DNA of 64,000 bases from Mixta intestinalis (GTDB taxonomy: Bacteria > Pseudomonadota > Gammaproteobacteria > Enterobacterales > Enterobacteriaceae): NCBI RefSeq assembly GCF_009914055.1, contig NZ_CP028271.1, positions 2,046,001 to 2,110,000 of the forward strand, read 5' to 3'. Both the position numbers and the translations under genes were made by a program. Positions 31,939 to 41,955 of this stretch are shown one piece after another (the stretch's first letter is position 1; each line of letters starts with the position of its first letter). The notes under the pieces were generated by a model. That model was not told the DNA's origin, did not search any database, and saw only the letters and a program-made list of their open reading frames with translations.

Positions 31939-32829
31939 ATGCATTTACGTTTTCGCCCGGCTTTTGCTGGCTTAGCGGCTGATTTACAGGCTGCGCTTCT
32001 TCCGATGCTGGACGCTGAGGATTTCGCCGCTTTTTTTACACCTGACCAGGTTAAAATGCTTTGCCAGCAGAGCGGATTAGATGAAAACGCGCTGGCGCTG
32101 GCGCTGCTGCCGTTAGCCGCCGCCTGCGCCATTACGCCGATATCGCTATTCGACGTGGGTGCTATTGCGCGCGGCAACAGCGGGCACTGGTATTTCGGCG
32201 CGAATATGGAATTTATCGGAACCACCATGCAGCAAACCGTGCACGCCGAACAGAGCGCGGTCACTCATGCCTGGCTACGCGGCGAAAGCGGCCTGGCCAC
32301 CATCACCGTTAATTACACACCCTGCGGCCACTGCCGCCAGTTTATGAATGAGCTGAACAGCGGCACGGCGCTGCGCATCAGTCTGCCGAACCGCCCGGTG
32401 ACAACGCTGGCAGACTACCTGCCTGACGCCTTTGGTCCGCGCGATTTAAATATCACCTCGCTGGTGATGGATAACGTCGATCACGGCTATCGTCTGACGG
32501 GCGATGCGCTGACGCAGATGGCTATCGCTGCCGCTAACCGCAGCCATGCGCCTTACAGCCAGGCCCACAGCGGCATCGCGTTGCAAACCGCCAGCGGCAC
32601 CTGCTATCAGGGTGGTTACATTGAGAACGCCGCTTTTAACCCCAGCCTGCCTCCGCTACAGGCGGCGCTGATTTTACTTAATATGCATGGCGAGAACTGC
32701 CAGCAGATTACCCGTGCGGTACTGGCAGAAAACAGCGAGGCGCGACTGCGACAGCAGCCCGCCACTGCCGCTGCGCTACAGGCGCTCGGCTGTCACCAGC
32801 TGGACGTGGTTACGCTGCAAAAAGCGTAA
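31939..32829 (+). CDS. cdd: cytidine deaminase
   Basis: 296 residues (E. coli 294). It deaminates cytidine and deoxycytidine to uridine forms in pyrimidine salvage. The zinc site is visible as HAEQSAV (His ligand and catalytic Glu) and PCGHC (two Cys ligands). A second, degenerate deaminase fold makes up the C-terminal half (QMAIAAANRSHAPYSQAHSGIAL), as in the dimeric enterobacterial type. It has its own CRP-type promoter. Confidence 0.97.
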   Translation: MHLRFRPAFAGLAADLQAALLPMLDAEDFAAFFTPDQVKMLCQQSGLDENALALALLPLAAACAITPISLFDVGAIARGNSGHWYFGANMEFIGTTMQQTVHAEQSAVTHAWLRGESGLATITVNYTPCGHCRQFMNELNSGTALRISLPNRPVTTLADYLPDAFGPRDLNITSLVMDNVDHGYRLTGDALTQMAIAAANRSHAPYSQAHSGIALQTASGTCYQGGYIENAAFNPSLPPLQAALILLNMHGENCQQITRAVLAENSEARLRQQPATAAALQALGCHQLDVVTLQKA

Positions 32830-32868
32830 TCTGACAACAAGTTATCCCTTCTGCATGCAAAAAAAATT

Positions 32869-32904
32869 TACAGCTTTTGTTATCAGACGTTAACAAAAGC
32901 TGTA
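32869..32904. repeat. perfect 14-bp inverted repeat upstream of maeA
   Basis: TACAGCTTTTGTTA (32869-32882) and TAACAAAAGCTGTA (32891-32904) are perfect complements separated by 8 bases. Rightward no T tract follows; leftward the stem runs into a T run (complement of 32859-32866). It may be an operator for maeA, a terminator for antisense transcription, or the end of the cdd message. Confidence 0.65.
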
Positions 32905-33004
32905 CTTCTGCGAGAATATTCTTAGGATCGTGGCACACCCTGTCATCCTAAAACATTGGTCACTTCCCCTAAGAGAATGTGCCTGTAACCGGAGCAAACG
33001 CCGC

Positions 33005-34702
33005 ATGGAACTCGATTACGAAAGTAAACGTTCGCTGTATATCCCCTACGCAGGCCCTATCCTGCTGGAATTTCCCCTGCTGAACAAAGGCAGCGCCTTC
33101 ACCGTTGAAGAGCGCAACGATTTCAACCTTAACGGCCTGCTGCCGGAAACGGTGGAAACGATTGAAGAACAGGCTGAACGCGCCTGGCGTCAGTTCCAGG
33201 ATTTCAAGAACAATAACGATAAGCACGTCTACCTGCGCAATATCCAGGATACCAACGAAACGCTGTTCTATCGTCTGCTCGATAATCATCTGGAAGAGAT
33301 GATGCCGATTATCTACACCCCAACGGTCGGTGCCGCCTGCGAACATTTTTCTGAAATCTACCGTCGCGCCCGTGGTCTGTTTATCTCCTATCCCAACCGC
33401 GCCAGCATTGAAGATATGCTGCAAAACGCCACCAAGCAGAATGTGAAAGTGATCGTGGTTACCGATGGCGAACGTATCCTCGGCCTTGGCGATCAGGGGA
33501 TCGGCGGTATGGGTATTCCTATCGGCAAGCTGTCGCTCTATACCGCCTGCGGCGGTATCAGTCCAGCCTACACCCTGCCGGTGGTGCTGGATGTCGGCAC
33601 CAACAATCAGCAGCTGCTCAACGATCCGCTCTACATGGGCTGGCGTCATCCACGCATTACCGGCGAAGAGTATGAACGCTTTGTCGATGAGTTTATCCAG
33701 GCGGTGCGCAGCCGCTGGCCAAACGTGCTGTTGCAGTTTGAAGATTTCGCGCAGAAAAACGCTATGCCGCTGCTGGAACGCTACCGCGACGAGCTGTGCT
33801 GCTTCAACGATGATATTCAGGGCACCGCTGCCGTTACGCTCGGCACGCTGATCGCTGCCAGCCGCGCTGCGGGCAGCCGTCTGCGCGATCAGAACGTGGT
33901 ATTCCTCGGCGCGGGCTCTGCGGGTTGTGGTATCGCCGAACAGATTATAGCCCAGATGAAATCGGAAGGGCTAAGCGATGAAGAAGCACGCGCCAAAGTC
34001 TTTATGGTTGACCGCTTCGGCCTGCTGACCGACAAACTGCCGAACCTGCTTGGCTTTCAGGGCAAGCTGGTGCAGAAGAGCGAAAACCTCACCGGCTGGA
34101 ATTTACCGAGCGATGCAATTTCGCTGATGGACGTGGTGCGCAACGCCAAACCAAATATCCTGATTGGCGTTTCCGGTCAGCCGGGGCTGTTCAGCGAAGA
34201 GATTATTCGTGAAATGTATCGCCACTGCGCACGTCCCATCGTAATGCCGCTTTCTAACCCCACTTCACGCGTGGAAGCGACTCCGGCGGATATTCTCGCC
34301 TGGACTGATGGCGCTGCGCTGGTCGCGACCGGTAGCCCTTTCTCCCCGGTAACCTGGAAAGATAAAACCTATCCAATCGCCCAGTGTAACAACTCCTATA
34401 TTTTTCCGGGCATTGGCCTGGGCGTGATCGCCTCCGGCGCGACCCGCGTCACCGACAGTATGCTGATGGCCGCCAGCCGCGCGCTGGCGGATTGTTCGCC
34501 GCTGGTAAACGACGGCGAAGGCCCGGTGCTGCCGGAGATTAAAGACATACAGGGCGTATCCAAAGTGATCGCCATGGCGGTTGGCAAAGCGGCACAGCTG
34601 GCGGGCGTGGCGGTAGTAACGTCAGAGGATGTGCTGTCGCGAGCGATCGCTAATAACTTCTGGCTGCCGCAATACCGTAACTATCGTCGCACCTCTATTT
34701 AG
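33005..34702 (+). CDS. maeA: NAD-dependent malic enzyme
   Basis: 565 residues from ATG 33005 with CCGGAG upstream; an in-frame GTG at 32930 lacks family similarity. It oxidatively decarboxylates malate to pyruvate with NAD. Signatures: YTPTVGAACEHFSEIYR and RARGLFISYPNR in the N-terminal domain, VVTDGERILGLGDQGIGGMGI, ELCCFNDDIQGTAAVTLGTL (metal and catalytic region), and the Rossmann loop FLGAGSAGCGIAEQI. Length matches E. coli MaeA (SfcA). The gene is not at this place in E. coli K-12, where cdd is followed by sanA. Confidence 0.97.
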   Translation: MELDYESKRSLYIPYAGPILLEFPLLNKGSAFTVEERNDFNLNGLLPETVETIEEQAERAWRQFQDFKNNNDKHVYLRNIQDTNETLFYRLLDNHLEEMMPIIYTPTVGAACEHFSEIYRRARGLFISYPNRASIEDMLQNATKQNVKVIVVTDGERILGLGDQGIGGMGIPIGKLSLYTACGGISPAYTLPVVLDVGTNNQQLLNDPLYMGWRHPRITGEEYERFVDEFIQAVRSRWPNVLLQFEDFAQKNAMPLLERYRDELCCFNDDIQGTAAVTLGTLIAASRAAGSRLRDQNVVFLGAGSAGCGIAEQIIAQMKSEGLSDEEARAKVFMVDRFGLLTDKLPNLLGFQGKLVQKSENLTGWNLPSDAISLMDVVRNAKPNILIGVSGQPGLFSEEIIREMYRHCARPIVMPLSNPTSRVEATPADILAWTDGAALVATGSPFSPVTWKDKTYPIAQCNNSYIFPGIGLGVIASGATRVTDSMLMAASRALADCSPLVNDGEGPVLPEIKDIQGVSKVIAMAVGKAAQLAGVAVVTSEDVLSRAIANNFWLPQYRNYRRTSI

Positions 34703-34713
34703 CAAAAAAAGCG

Positions 34714-34736
34714 CTCTGCTGCTAATGGCGGCAGAG
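34714..34736 (+). terminator. hairpin after maeA
   Basis: CTCTGCTGC (34714-34722) pairs with GCGGCAGAG (34728-34736), one G-T pair, loop TAATG, just after the maeA stop, followed by ATTGCTT. A second GC-rich hairpin follows at about 34752-34768 (CGCGCC/GGCGCG). T tracts are poor, so termination is only likely. Confidence 0.5.
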
Positions 34737-34836
34737 ATTGCTTAAAAAAGCCGCGCCTGACCGGCGCGTGCTTGCTTCGTGTTAACGGCTCAAGTAGCCT
34801 TGAACTATCCTTCGCCCCGTCCTGAGCACGCCGAAC

Positions 34837-35559
34837 ATGTTGAAACGCATGACATATGGCCTGGCCATCATCCTGCTGTTGATGATACTGGCTGCGCTCG
34901 GCCTCGATCGCTGGATCGCCTGGAAAACCGCGCCATGGATCTACGACGATCTGACCTCGCTGCCGCATCGCCAGGTGGGCGTAGTGCTGGGTACCGCCAA
35001 GTATTACCGCACCGGGGTGCCGAACCAATATTACTACTACCGTATTCAGGGCGCGCTGAACGCCTATAACAGCGGAAAGGTGAATTATCTACTGCTGAGC
35101 GGCGATAATGCGCAGCACAGCTACAACGAGCCGATGACTATGCGTCGAGATCTTATCGCCGCAGGCGTTAATCCTGCCGATATCGTGCTGGACTATGCGG
35201 GTTTTCGTACACTCGATTCTATTGTGCGCACGCGTAAGGTATTCGATACCAACGATTTCATTATTATCACCCAGCGTTTCCACTGCGAGCGCGCGCTCTA
35301 TATCGCATTGCATATGGGTATTCAGGCGCAATGCTACGCCGTGCCGTCGCCGAAAAATATGCTGACGGTACGCGCGCGTGAGGTGGCGGCGCGTCTCGGC
35401 GCGCTGGCAGATCTCTATATTATGAAGCGTGAGCCGCGTTTTCTTGGTCCGCTGGTGCCGATTCCGGCAGTGCATGAGGTGCCGCAGGGCGCGCAAAGTT
35501 ATCCTGCGGTAACGCCGGAACAGCTGCTGGAGCTGGAACAGCGGCGGCAGAAAAAATGA
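34837..35559 (+). CDS. sanA: envelope protein SanA (DUF218/ElyC-SanA type)
   Basis: 240 residues. One N-terminal membrane anchor (about 5-24) is followed by a periplasmic DUF218 domain: VGVVLGTAKYYRTGVPNQYYYYRIQGALNAYNSGKV, LLLSGDN, MRRDLIAAGV and DYAGFRTLDSIVRTRKVF are the family motifs. In E. coli, SanA affects vancomycin entry at high temperature, implying a role in envelope integrity. It converges on mglC, as in E. coli. Confidence 0.96.
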   Translation: MLKRMTYGLAIILLLMILAALGLDRWIAWKTAPWIYDDLTSLPHRQVGVVLGTAKYYRTGVPNQYYYYRIQGALNAYNSGKVNYLLLSGDNAQHSYNEPMTMRRDLIAAGVNPADIVLDYAGFRTLDSIVRTRKVFDTNDFIIITQRFHCERALYIALHMGIQAQCYAVPSPKNMLTVRAREVAARLGALADLYIMKREPRFLGPLVPIPAVHEVPQGAQSYPAVTPEQLLELEQRRQKK

Positions 35560-35565
35560 TCGTAA

Positions 35566-35590
35566 AAAAGCCGACGTGAAGTCGGCTTTT
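35566..35590. terminator. bidirectional terminator between sanA and mglC
   Basis: AAAAGCCGAC (35566-35575) and GTCGGCTTTT (35581-35590), loop GTGAA. T tracts on both strands allow it to end sanA rightward and the mgl operon leftward. Confidence 0.9.
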
Positions 35591-35634
35591 ATTTAGCTGA
35601 TAGCAAGCAGGCGGAAGCGGCCCGCCGCGTCGAA

Positions 35635-36645
35635 CTACTTCTTACGAGAGTATTTCAGCGAATCCAGCGCCACGGCGAAGATGATAATGCCGCCCTTAAT
35701 AATGTACTGCCAGTAAGGATTCACGCCGATATAGGTCAGGCCGTAGTTGATTACGGTAAAAATCAGCACCCCGGTCACCACGCCCGCCACCGTACCAACA
35801 CCACCGGCGAAGGAGACACCACCCACCACGCAGGCGGCGATGGCATCCAGCTCATACATAAAGCCCAGGTTGTTGGTGGCGCTGCCGATACGCCCCGCTT
35901 CCAACAGGCCACCGAAGGCATAAAACACGCCGGAAAGCGCATAAATCAGGATCAGGTTCAGCGGTACGTTAACGCCGGAAACTTTTGCCGCTTCCGGATT
36001 GCCGCCGATAGCAAAAATATTTTTCCCGAAGCGCGTTTTGTTCCACAGGATCCAGACGAACACGATAGCGATAGCGGCGTAGAAGGTAATGTAGGAGAGT
36101 TTAAAATCACCAAAGCGCAGGAAGCCCTGAGCGAATGTCGAAAAACCCGCATCAAAACCGGCGATCGGCGACGCACCCACATAGTCATAGTAGAGCGAGT
36201 TGATACCGTAGACGATAATCATGGTGCCCAGTGTGGTAATAAACGGCGTCACCTTCAGGTAAGCGATAATAACACCGTTCAGCAGACCGATCAGGCCGCC
36301 AATTACGCAGACCGTCAGGATTACCAGCGGAATAGGCACGGTATCCAGCTGCGGAAACACCTTATTGGCATTGTCCATCGCCTGTAGCATAGTTGCCGCC
36401 ACTACCGCCGCCAGCCCTACCTGCCGACCGGCAGAAAGGTCGGTGCCCTGGGTAACAATCAGCCCGGCAACGCCCAGCGCGATAATAATACGCACCGAGG
36501 ATTGGGTAAGAATATTACTCAGGTTCATTAAGCTAAGGAATGTCGGGTCCTGGAAAATAATAATCGCTAACAGCACCAGCAAAACAACATAGATGCCTCC
36601 CTCTTTCAACCAGGTCAGCGCATTCTTTTTCGTTGTAGCTTTCAT
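35635..36645 (-). CDS. mglC: galactose/methyl-galactoside ABC transporter permease
   Basis: 336 residues, the E. coli length. A RbsC/MglC-type permease with about ten membrane segments; GVAGLIVTQGTDLSAGRQVGLAA and the segment from FITTLGTMIIVYGINSLYYDYVG are characteristic. It forms the membrane channel with the ATPase MglA and binding protein MglB for high-affinity galactose and methyl-galactoside uptake. Last gene of the leftward operon, 20 bp after mglA. Confidence 0.97.
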   Translation of the reverse strand: MKATTKKNALTWLKEGGIYVVLLVLLAIIIFQDPTFLSLMNLSNILTQSSVRIIIALGVAGLIVTQGTDLSAGRQVGLAAVVAATMLQAMDNANKVFPQLDTVPIPLVILTVCVIGGLIGLLNGVIIAYLKVTPFITTLGTMIIVYGINSLYYDYVGASPIAGFDAGFSTFAQGFLRFGDFKLSYITFYAAIAIVFVWILWNKTRFGKNIFAIGGNPEAAKVSGVNVPLNLILIYALSGVFYAFGGLLEAGRIGSATNNLGFMYELDAIAACVVGGVSFAGGVGTVAGVVTGVLIFTVINYGLTYIGVNPYWQYIIKGGIIIFAVALDSLKYSRKK

Positions 36646-36665
36646 GGTAAACAGCCCTTACATCA

Positions 36666-38186
<1,521 letters not shown>

Positions 38187-38225
38187 AATTTACCTGGCTG
38201 AAAAGTGTCTGCGTCTGGCAAATAA

Positions 38226-38246
38226 GGGCGCGTTCAGGACGCGCCC
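38226..38246 (-). terminator. mglB-mglA intergenic hairpin
   Basis: GGGCGCGT (38226-38233) with ACGCGCCC (38239-38246), loop TCAGG. It lies just after the mglB stop in the 68-bp gap. No T tract follows leftward, so it probably stabilises the mglB message or lowers read-through, giving more binding protein than ATPase, as in other binding-protein operons. Confidence 0.6.
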
Positions 38247-38254
38247 GCATACCT

Positions 38255-39250
38255 TTATTTACTGAACTGAGAAAGGTTCTCTTTATCTACCGCCACGTAA
38301 GGAATACGGACGATTTTATTTTCCAGTTTGAAGTTGGTGCCTTCGGCAGCCGGTTTGCCAGCGGCGAGGTTTTTCGCCAGCTCAAAGGTGGCTTTCGCCT
38401 GGTTAGCGCCGTCGTTCAGCACCGTACCGGCCATCGCGCCCGATTTCACCATGGCCAGCGCTTCCGGCAGCGCATCGACGCCAAACACCGGAATCGAGGA
38501 TTTGTTATGCGCCTTCAGCGCTTCTACCGCGCCCATCGCCATCGCGTCGTTGTTGGCGATCACCACTTCGATTTTGTTGGCATTCGGGCCGGAGAGCCAG
38601 GCGTCAACTTTATCTTTTGCCTGCGCGGTATCCCACATTGCGGTATCCATCGCCAGCTGCTGCGTTTTGATGCCCTCTTTGTTCAGGGTGTCGATGACAT
38701 ATTTGGTACGCGCTTCGGCGTCCGGGTGGCCCGGCTCCCCTTTCAGCAGCACGAACTGAATCTGCCCGTCTTTGTTCAGATCCCAGGCGGGCGTTGCCTT
38801 CCAGTGTTTCTCAATCAGCTGGCCCTGAATCACGCCGGACTCTTTAGAGTCGGTGCCGACATAGTAAGCTTTGTCATAGCTGGCCAGCACTTTGGCATTC
38901 GGCTCTTTGTTAAAGAACACCACCGGCACGTCGTTGCCGCGCACCTTATCCAGCACCACGGCAGCCGCCGCCGGATCGACCAGGTTAATCGCCAGGGCTT
39001 TTACCCCTTTCGCCAGCAGTACGTCGATCTGATCGTTCTGCTTGGACTGGTCGTTTTGCGAGTCATTCATCAGCAGTTGTACGCCACCAGCGGCCTGCGC
39101 GTCTTTTTCGATATCCTTACGCACCATCGACATAAAGTTATCGTCATATTTATAGATGGTGACGCCAATGCGAGTATCTGCTGCGTGCGCCGTTGCGCCA
39201 AACATCATGCTGGCAACCAGGGCAGTGAGGGTGAAAACCTTCTTATTCAT
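38255..39250 (-). CDS. mglB: galactose/glucose-binding periplasmic protein
   Basis: 331 residues with a signal peptide (MNKKVFTLTALVASMMFGATAHA, cut before ADTRIG). It binds galactose or glucose in the periplasm and also serves the Trg chemoreceptor in E. coli. The calcium loop DLNKDGQIQ is present, as are FFNKEPN, GTDSKESG, PGHPDAEAR and NNDAMAMGAVEA, which contribute sugar contacts. It is very close to the E. coli protein. First gene of mglBAC. Confidence 0.98.
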   Translation of the reverse strand: MNKKVFTLTALVASMMFGATAHAADTRIGVTIYKYDDNFMSMVRKDIEKDAQAAGGVQLLMNDSQNDQSKQNDQIDVLLAKGVKALAINLVDPAAAAVVLDKVRGNDVPVVFFNKEPNAKVLASYDKAYYVGTDSKESGVIQGQLIEKHWKATPAWDLNKDGQIQFVLLKGEPGHPDAEARTKYVIDTLNKEGIKTQQLAMDTAMWDTAQAKDKVDAWLSGPNANKIEVVIANNDAMAMGAVEALKAHNKSSIPVFGVDALPEALAMVKSGAMAGTVLNDGANQAKATFELAKNLAAGKPAAEGTNFKLENKIVRIPYVAVDKENLSQFSK

Positions 39251-39471
39251 GGTATCTCCGGTTTTTACAGGGTCGTTCTACCTCTGTTGCTTCACCAACA
39301 GGCGAAGCAATGGACAGGCAGTGAAAAAAATCGGCTCAGGCGGGTGGTTAAGAAAACGTTACCCAAAGCCGATGGCTTGCTGACACAAAACCTGACTTCC
39401 CTGTGCGGTAACGCTTCCTGAGAGTAGTGACAAAATGTTACATGACGCTGATAACTGGCTGCGTTAAGGGG

Positions 39472-39490
39472 TAATGCAACCGTTACATTA
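39472..39490. promoter_or_regulatory. variant GalS-operator-like dyad in the mglB leader
   Basis: ATGCAAC-CG-TTACAT (39474-39488) carries both operator halves but is one base shorter in the centre than the 16-bp consensus. It is flanked by TAATG/CATTA to make a 19-bp dyad. It lies about 20-40 bp downstream of the predicted start, a place suitable for an internal operator. Confidence 0.4.
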
Positions 39491-39516
39491 TGTTTCAGCA
39501 ACGTTTAGACGCTGAT

Positions 39517-39577
39517 ATCATAGTGAGCACAATGTTAATTAACTGTGAATTTACTCACAGATTGAAAACGGTTACAT
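39517..39577 (-). promoter_or_regulatory. mglB promoter: CRP site and GalR/GalS operator
   Basis: Leftward -10 TATGAT (39522-39517) gives a start near 39510. A perfect CRP palindrome TGTGA-N6-TCACA (39544-39559) is centred at -41.5. TTGAAAACGGTTACAT (39562-39577), a full match to the GalR/GalS half-site pattern, is centred near -60 and includes the galS stop codon. The logic is activation by cAMP-CRP and repression by GalS without galactose. Bases 39251-39516 hold the leader and a variant operator, with no gene. Confidence 0.8.
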
Positions 39578-40612
39578 GGATGAATCGGTGGAAAAAGTGA
39601 CCGGTGCCACATTTTGCCGCGCCGCCACCGAGTGACGCCGCACCAGAGTGGGCATAAAACAGTGCTGTGCATCGCTATCCAGCTCGCCCGCCGCGCCCTT
39701 TAGCGCCAGCTCGGTGGCCAATTTAGCCATAGAAACAATGGGATAACGCACGGTAGTGAGCTGTGGATCGGTATAGCGCGATATCGGAATATCGTCGAAG
39801 CCGATAACCGAAAAATGGTGAGGTACTGTGATGCCGTTATCTTTTAGTGCCGTCAGCGCCCCGGCCGCCATGCCATCGTTATAGGCGAAGATGGCGCTAA
39901 GTTGTAGGTTGCGCCCCAGCAGCTCGACCATCGCCGCCTCGCCGCCCTGCATATCCGGCTCGCCGCTGCCAACCCAGACTTCCGGCGGTACAATGCCCTG
40001 CTCCTGTAGCGCCATCAGCCAACCGGCGCGGCGCTGATCGACATCTTCAATGGGATGGCTGGAGCTGAGATAGCCGATACGGCTATGCCCCTGTTGAAGC
40101 AGCATACGCGTGGCCATCGCTGCGCCGGTCACGTTATCCAGCCCGACGCAGCGGTGCGCGTAGCCGGGTAAAATGCGGTTTACCAGCACCATTCCCGGCA
40201 CCTGGTCCATAAAGTTGCCCAGTTCAGCATCGGAAAGGGATTTGGCGTGGACCACCAGCGCGTTGCAGCGCTGGCGTATCAATACTTCAATGGCGTGGCG
40301 CTCTTTCTCTTCCTGATGCCAGGAGTTGCTGATCAGCACATGCTTTTGCACGCGCTGCGCCACGCTATCTACCGCTTTAACCAGCGCGCCAAAGAAGGGA
40401 TCGGAAACGTCCATCACCACGACGCCAATGGTATCGCTGACCTGGGTAGCCAGCGCCTGCGCGTTGGCGTTAGGGCGATAGCCCAGCCCTTCCACCGCCT
40501 GTAACACCGCATCACGGGTTTCAGCCGTCACCGCGCTGCTGTTATTCAGCACGCGGGAAACGGTGGCGACAGAGACGCCCGCCTGACGCGCCACATCACG
40601 AATGGTAATCAT
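39572..40612 (-). CDS. galS: galactose isorepressor GalS
   Basis: 346 residues, same length as E. coli GalS. LacI family: the N-terminal helix-turn-helix (MITIRDVARQAGVSVATVSRVLNNSS) and hinge are followed by a periplasmic-binding-like sensor (DTIGVVVMDVSDPFFGALVKAVDS, GFDDIPISRYTDPQLTTVRYP). It represses the mgl operon and itself. It sits directly upstream of mglB and both promoters carry its operator. Its stop codon is inside the mgl operator. Confidence 0.95.
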   Translation of the reverse strand: MITIRDVARQAGVSVATVSRVLNNSSAVTAETRDAVLQAVEGLGYRPNANAQALATQVSDTIGVVVMDVSDPFFGALVKAVDSVAQRVQKHVLISNSWHQEEKERHAIEVLIRQRCNALVVHAKSLSDAELGNFMDQVPGMVLVNRILPGYAHRCVGLDNVTGAAMATRMLLQQGHSRIGYLSSSHPIEDVDQRRAGWLMALQEQGIVPPEVWVGSGEPDMQGGEAAMVELLGRNLQLSAIFAYNDGMAAGALTALKDNGITVPHHFSVIGFDDIPISRYTDPQLTTVRYPIVSMAKLATELALKGAAGELDSDAQHCFMPTLVRRHSVAARQNVAPVTFSTDSSM

Positions 40613-40700
40613 AAGCGATTACCTGAGAGAGATTTTTGCATGACTCACCTGCCGCATAGGATAGCTGGCGGCTATTCTGGCAGGCCGCTCGCAGAGGCTG

Positions 40701-40735
40701 CGTGAATTACGTCACACGGATGAAAACGGTTACAT
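40701..40735 (-). promoter_or_regulatory. galS promoter: CRP site and GalS operator
   Basis: CGTGA-N6-TCACA (40701-40716) is a near-perfect CRP site, and ATGAAAACGGTTACAT (40720-40735) is a full GalR/GalS operator. Centres are 19 bp apart, almost the same spacing as at mglB (18 bp). This predicts CRP activation and autorepression of galS. Confidence 0.75.
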
Positions 40736-40765
40736 ACAATTTTTTAACCTTTGTGATACCGGTCA

Positions 40766-41917
40766 TTATCCGCCTGGCGCGGCGCTGCCGGTCGCCAGTA
40801 GCGTCAGCCTGCGCCATAACCATTCCAGCGGCCCCTGACGGAAATAGCGCAGCCAGAGCGTGGAAAGCAGCAGATTAACCAGCCACACCGGTGCCACCAG
40901 CAGCAACAGCTGACTACGGCTAAAGTGCTGAAACAGGCCGAGGTGATAAAACAGCGTGGTGCAGAGTAGCGTTTGCAGCAGATAGTTGGTCAGCGCCATA
41001 CGCCCAACGCAGCAGATCGCCTGGGTTATTTTCAACTGCGCCAGCTGCGGCCAGAAACCGAAACAGAGTGCGGCATAGCCAAGGCTGGTGAAAGGTGCGG
41101 CCAAATCGCGCGGCATCTGTAGATAAAACGCCGTCCAGTGATAGCTCCACTCCAGATGCCATTGCAGCCAGGTAGCCGGTAGCTGAATCAGCCAGCCCAG
41201 CGGCAGCAGAATCGCCGCTGTACGTCGGTAGTGGCGGCGACTCCAGGTCCCCCGTAGCCAGCCGTTGCGCATCAGCGATGCGCCGATCATCATCAGCCCC
41301 GCCAGCTGCCAGCCATACTGCGCGCCCAGTGCCAGCAGCATAGAAGAGAGATGATCAAGCCGGTTACGCATCGCTTCCAGGCCGCCGCCCACTTTCCAGG
41401 CGGCCTCATACTGGATCTCCGCCGCACCAGGCAGCCAGGTATGTGTTGGCGTAGGGGATGAAATCAAACCAAACAGCAGCAGCACGCCGACGCCGACCAG
41501 GTAGAGCATGATGCCGGTATTGAACAGCGAGCGCGTCGAAGGCACCTCGCGGATCATACGCCAGGCAATCAGCCCGACGATGCCGTAAGCCAGCAGAATA
41601 TCCCCTTCCCACAGCATTACGGCGTGAATAAATCCGATAATCACCAGCCAGGTCAGCCGCGCCTGTATCCAGCGCTTACCGCGCGGCAGCAGCATTTGCA
41701 GGCCCGCACCGAACAGTAAGGCGAACAGCGTGAGGAATTTACTTTGCGCCAGCAGATCGAGTAGCGCCCAGCTTAGCGCATCGCCAAATGAGGGAACGCC
41801 CTGCCAGGCAGGATTGAGGTAGGCGGCAGAAGGTAAACCGAAGCCGTTGATATTCAGCAGCAGGATACCGAGAATGGCCAGACCACGAATAAAATCAAGC
41901 GTGATTTGTCGTTGCAT
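40766..41917 (-). CDS. yeiB: DUF418 membrane protein YeiB
   Basis: 383 residues from the ATG at 41917, chosen because MQRQITLDFIRGLAILGILLLN matches the start of E. coli YeiB; an upstream in-frame start adds seven residues. About ten membrane segments; the C-terminal DUF418 domain contains GRMALTNYLLQTLLCTTLFYHLGLF. The family is related to acyltransferase-like membrane proteins, substrate unknown. It follows folE by 38 bp, so the two probably form an operon. Confidence 0.94.
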   Translation of the reverse strand: MQRQITLDFIRGLAILGILLLNINGFGLPSAAYLNPAWQGVPSFGDALSWALLDLLAQSKFLTLFALLFGAGLQMLLPRGKRWIQARLTWLVIIGFIHAVMLWEGDILLAYGIVGLIAWRMIREVPSTRSLFNTGIMLYLVGVGVLLLFGLISSPTPTHTWLPGAAEIQYEAAWKVGGGLEAMRNRLDHLSSMLLALGAQYGWQLAGLMMIGASLMRNGWLRGTWSRRHYRRTAAILLPLGWLIQLPATWLQWHLEWSYHWTAFYLQMPRDLAAPFTSLGYAALCFGFWPQLAQLKITQAICCVGRMALTNYLLQTLLCTTLFYHLGLFQHFSRSQLLLLVAPVWLVNLLLSTLWLRYFRQGPLEWLWRRLTLLATGSAAPGG

Positions 41918-41955
41918 GCACGTTTCCTGCCGCCTCATCTGCGGCGAAAAAGCAA

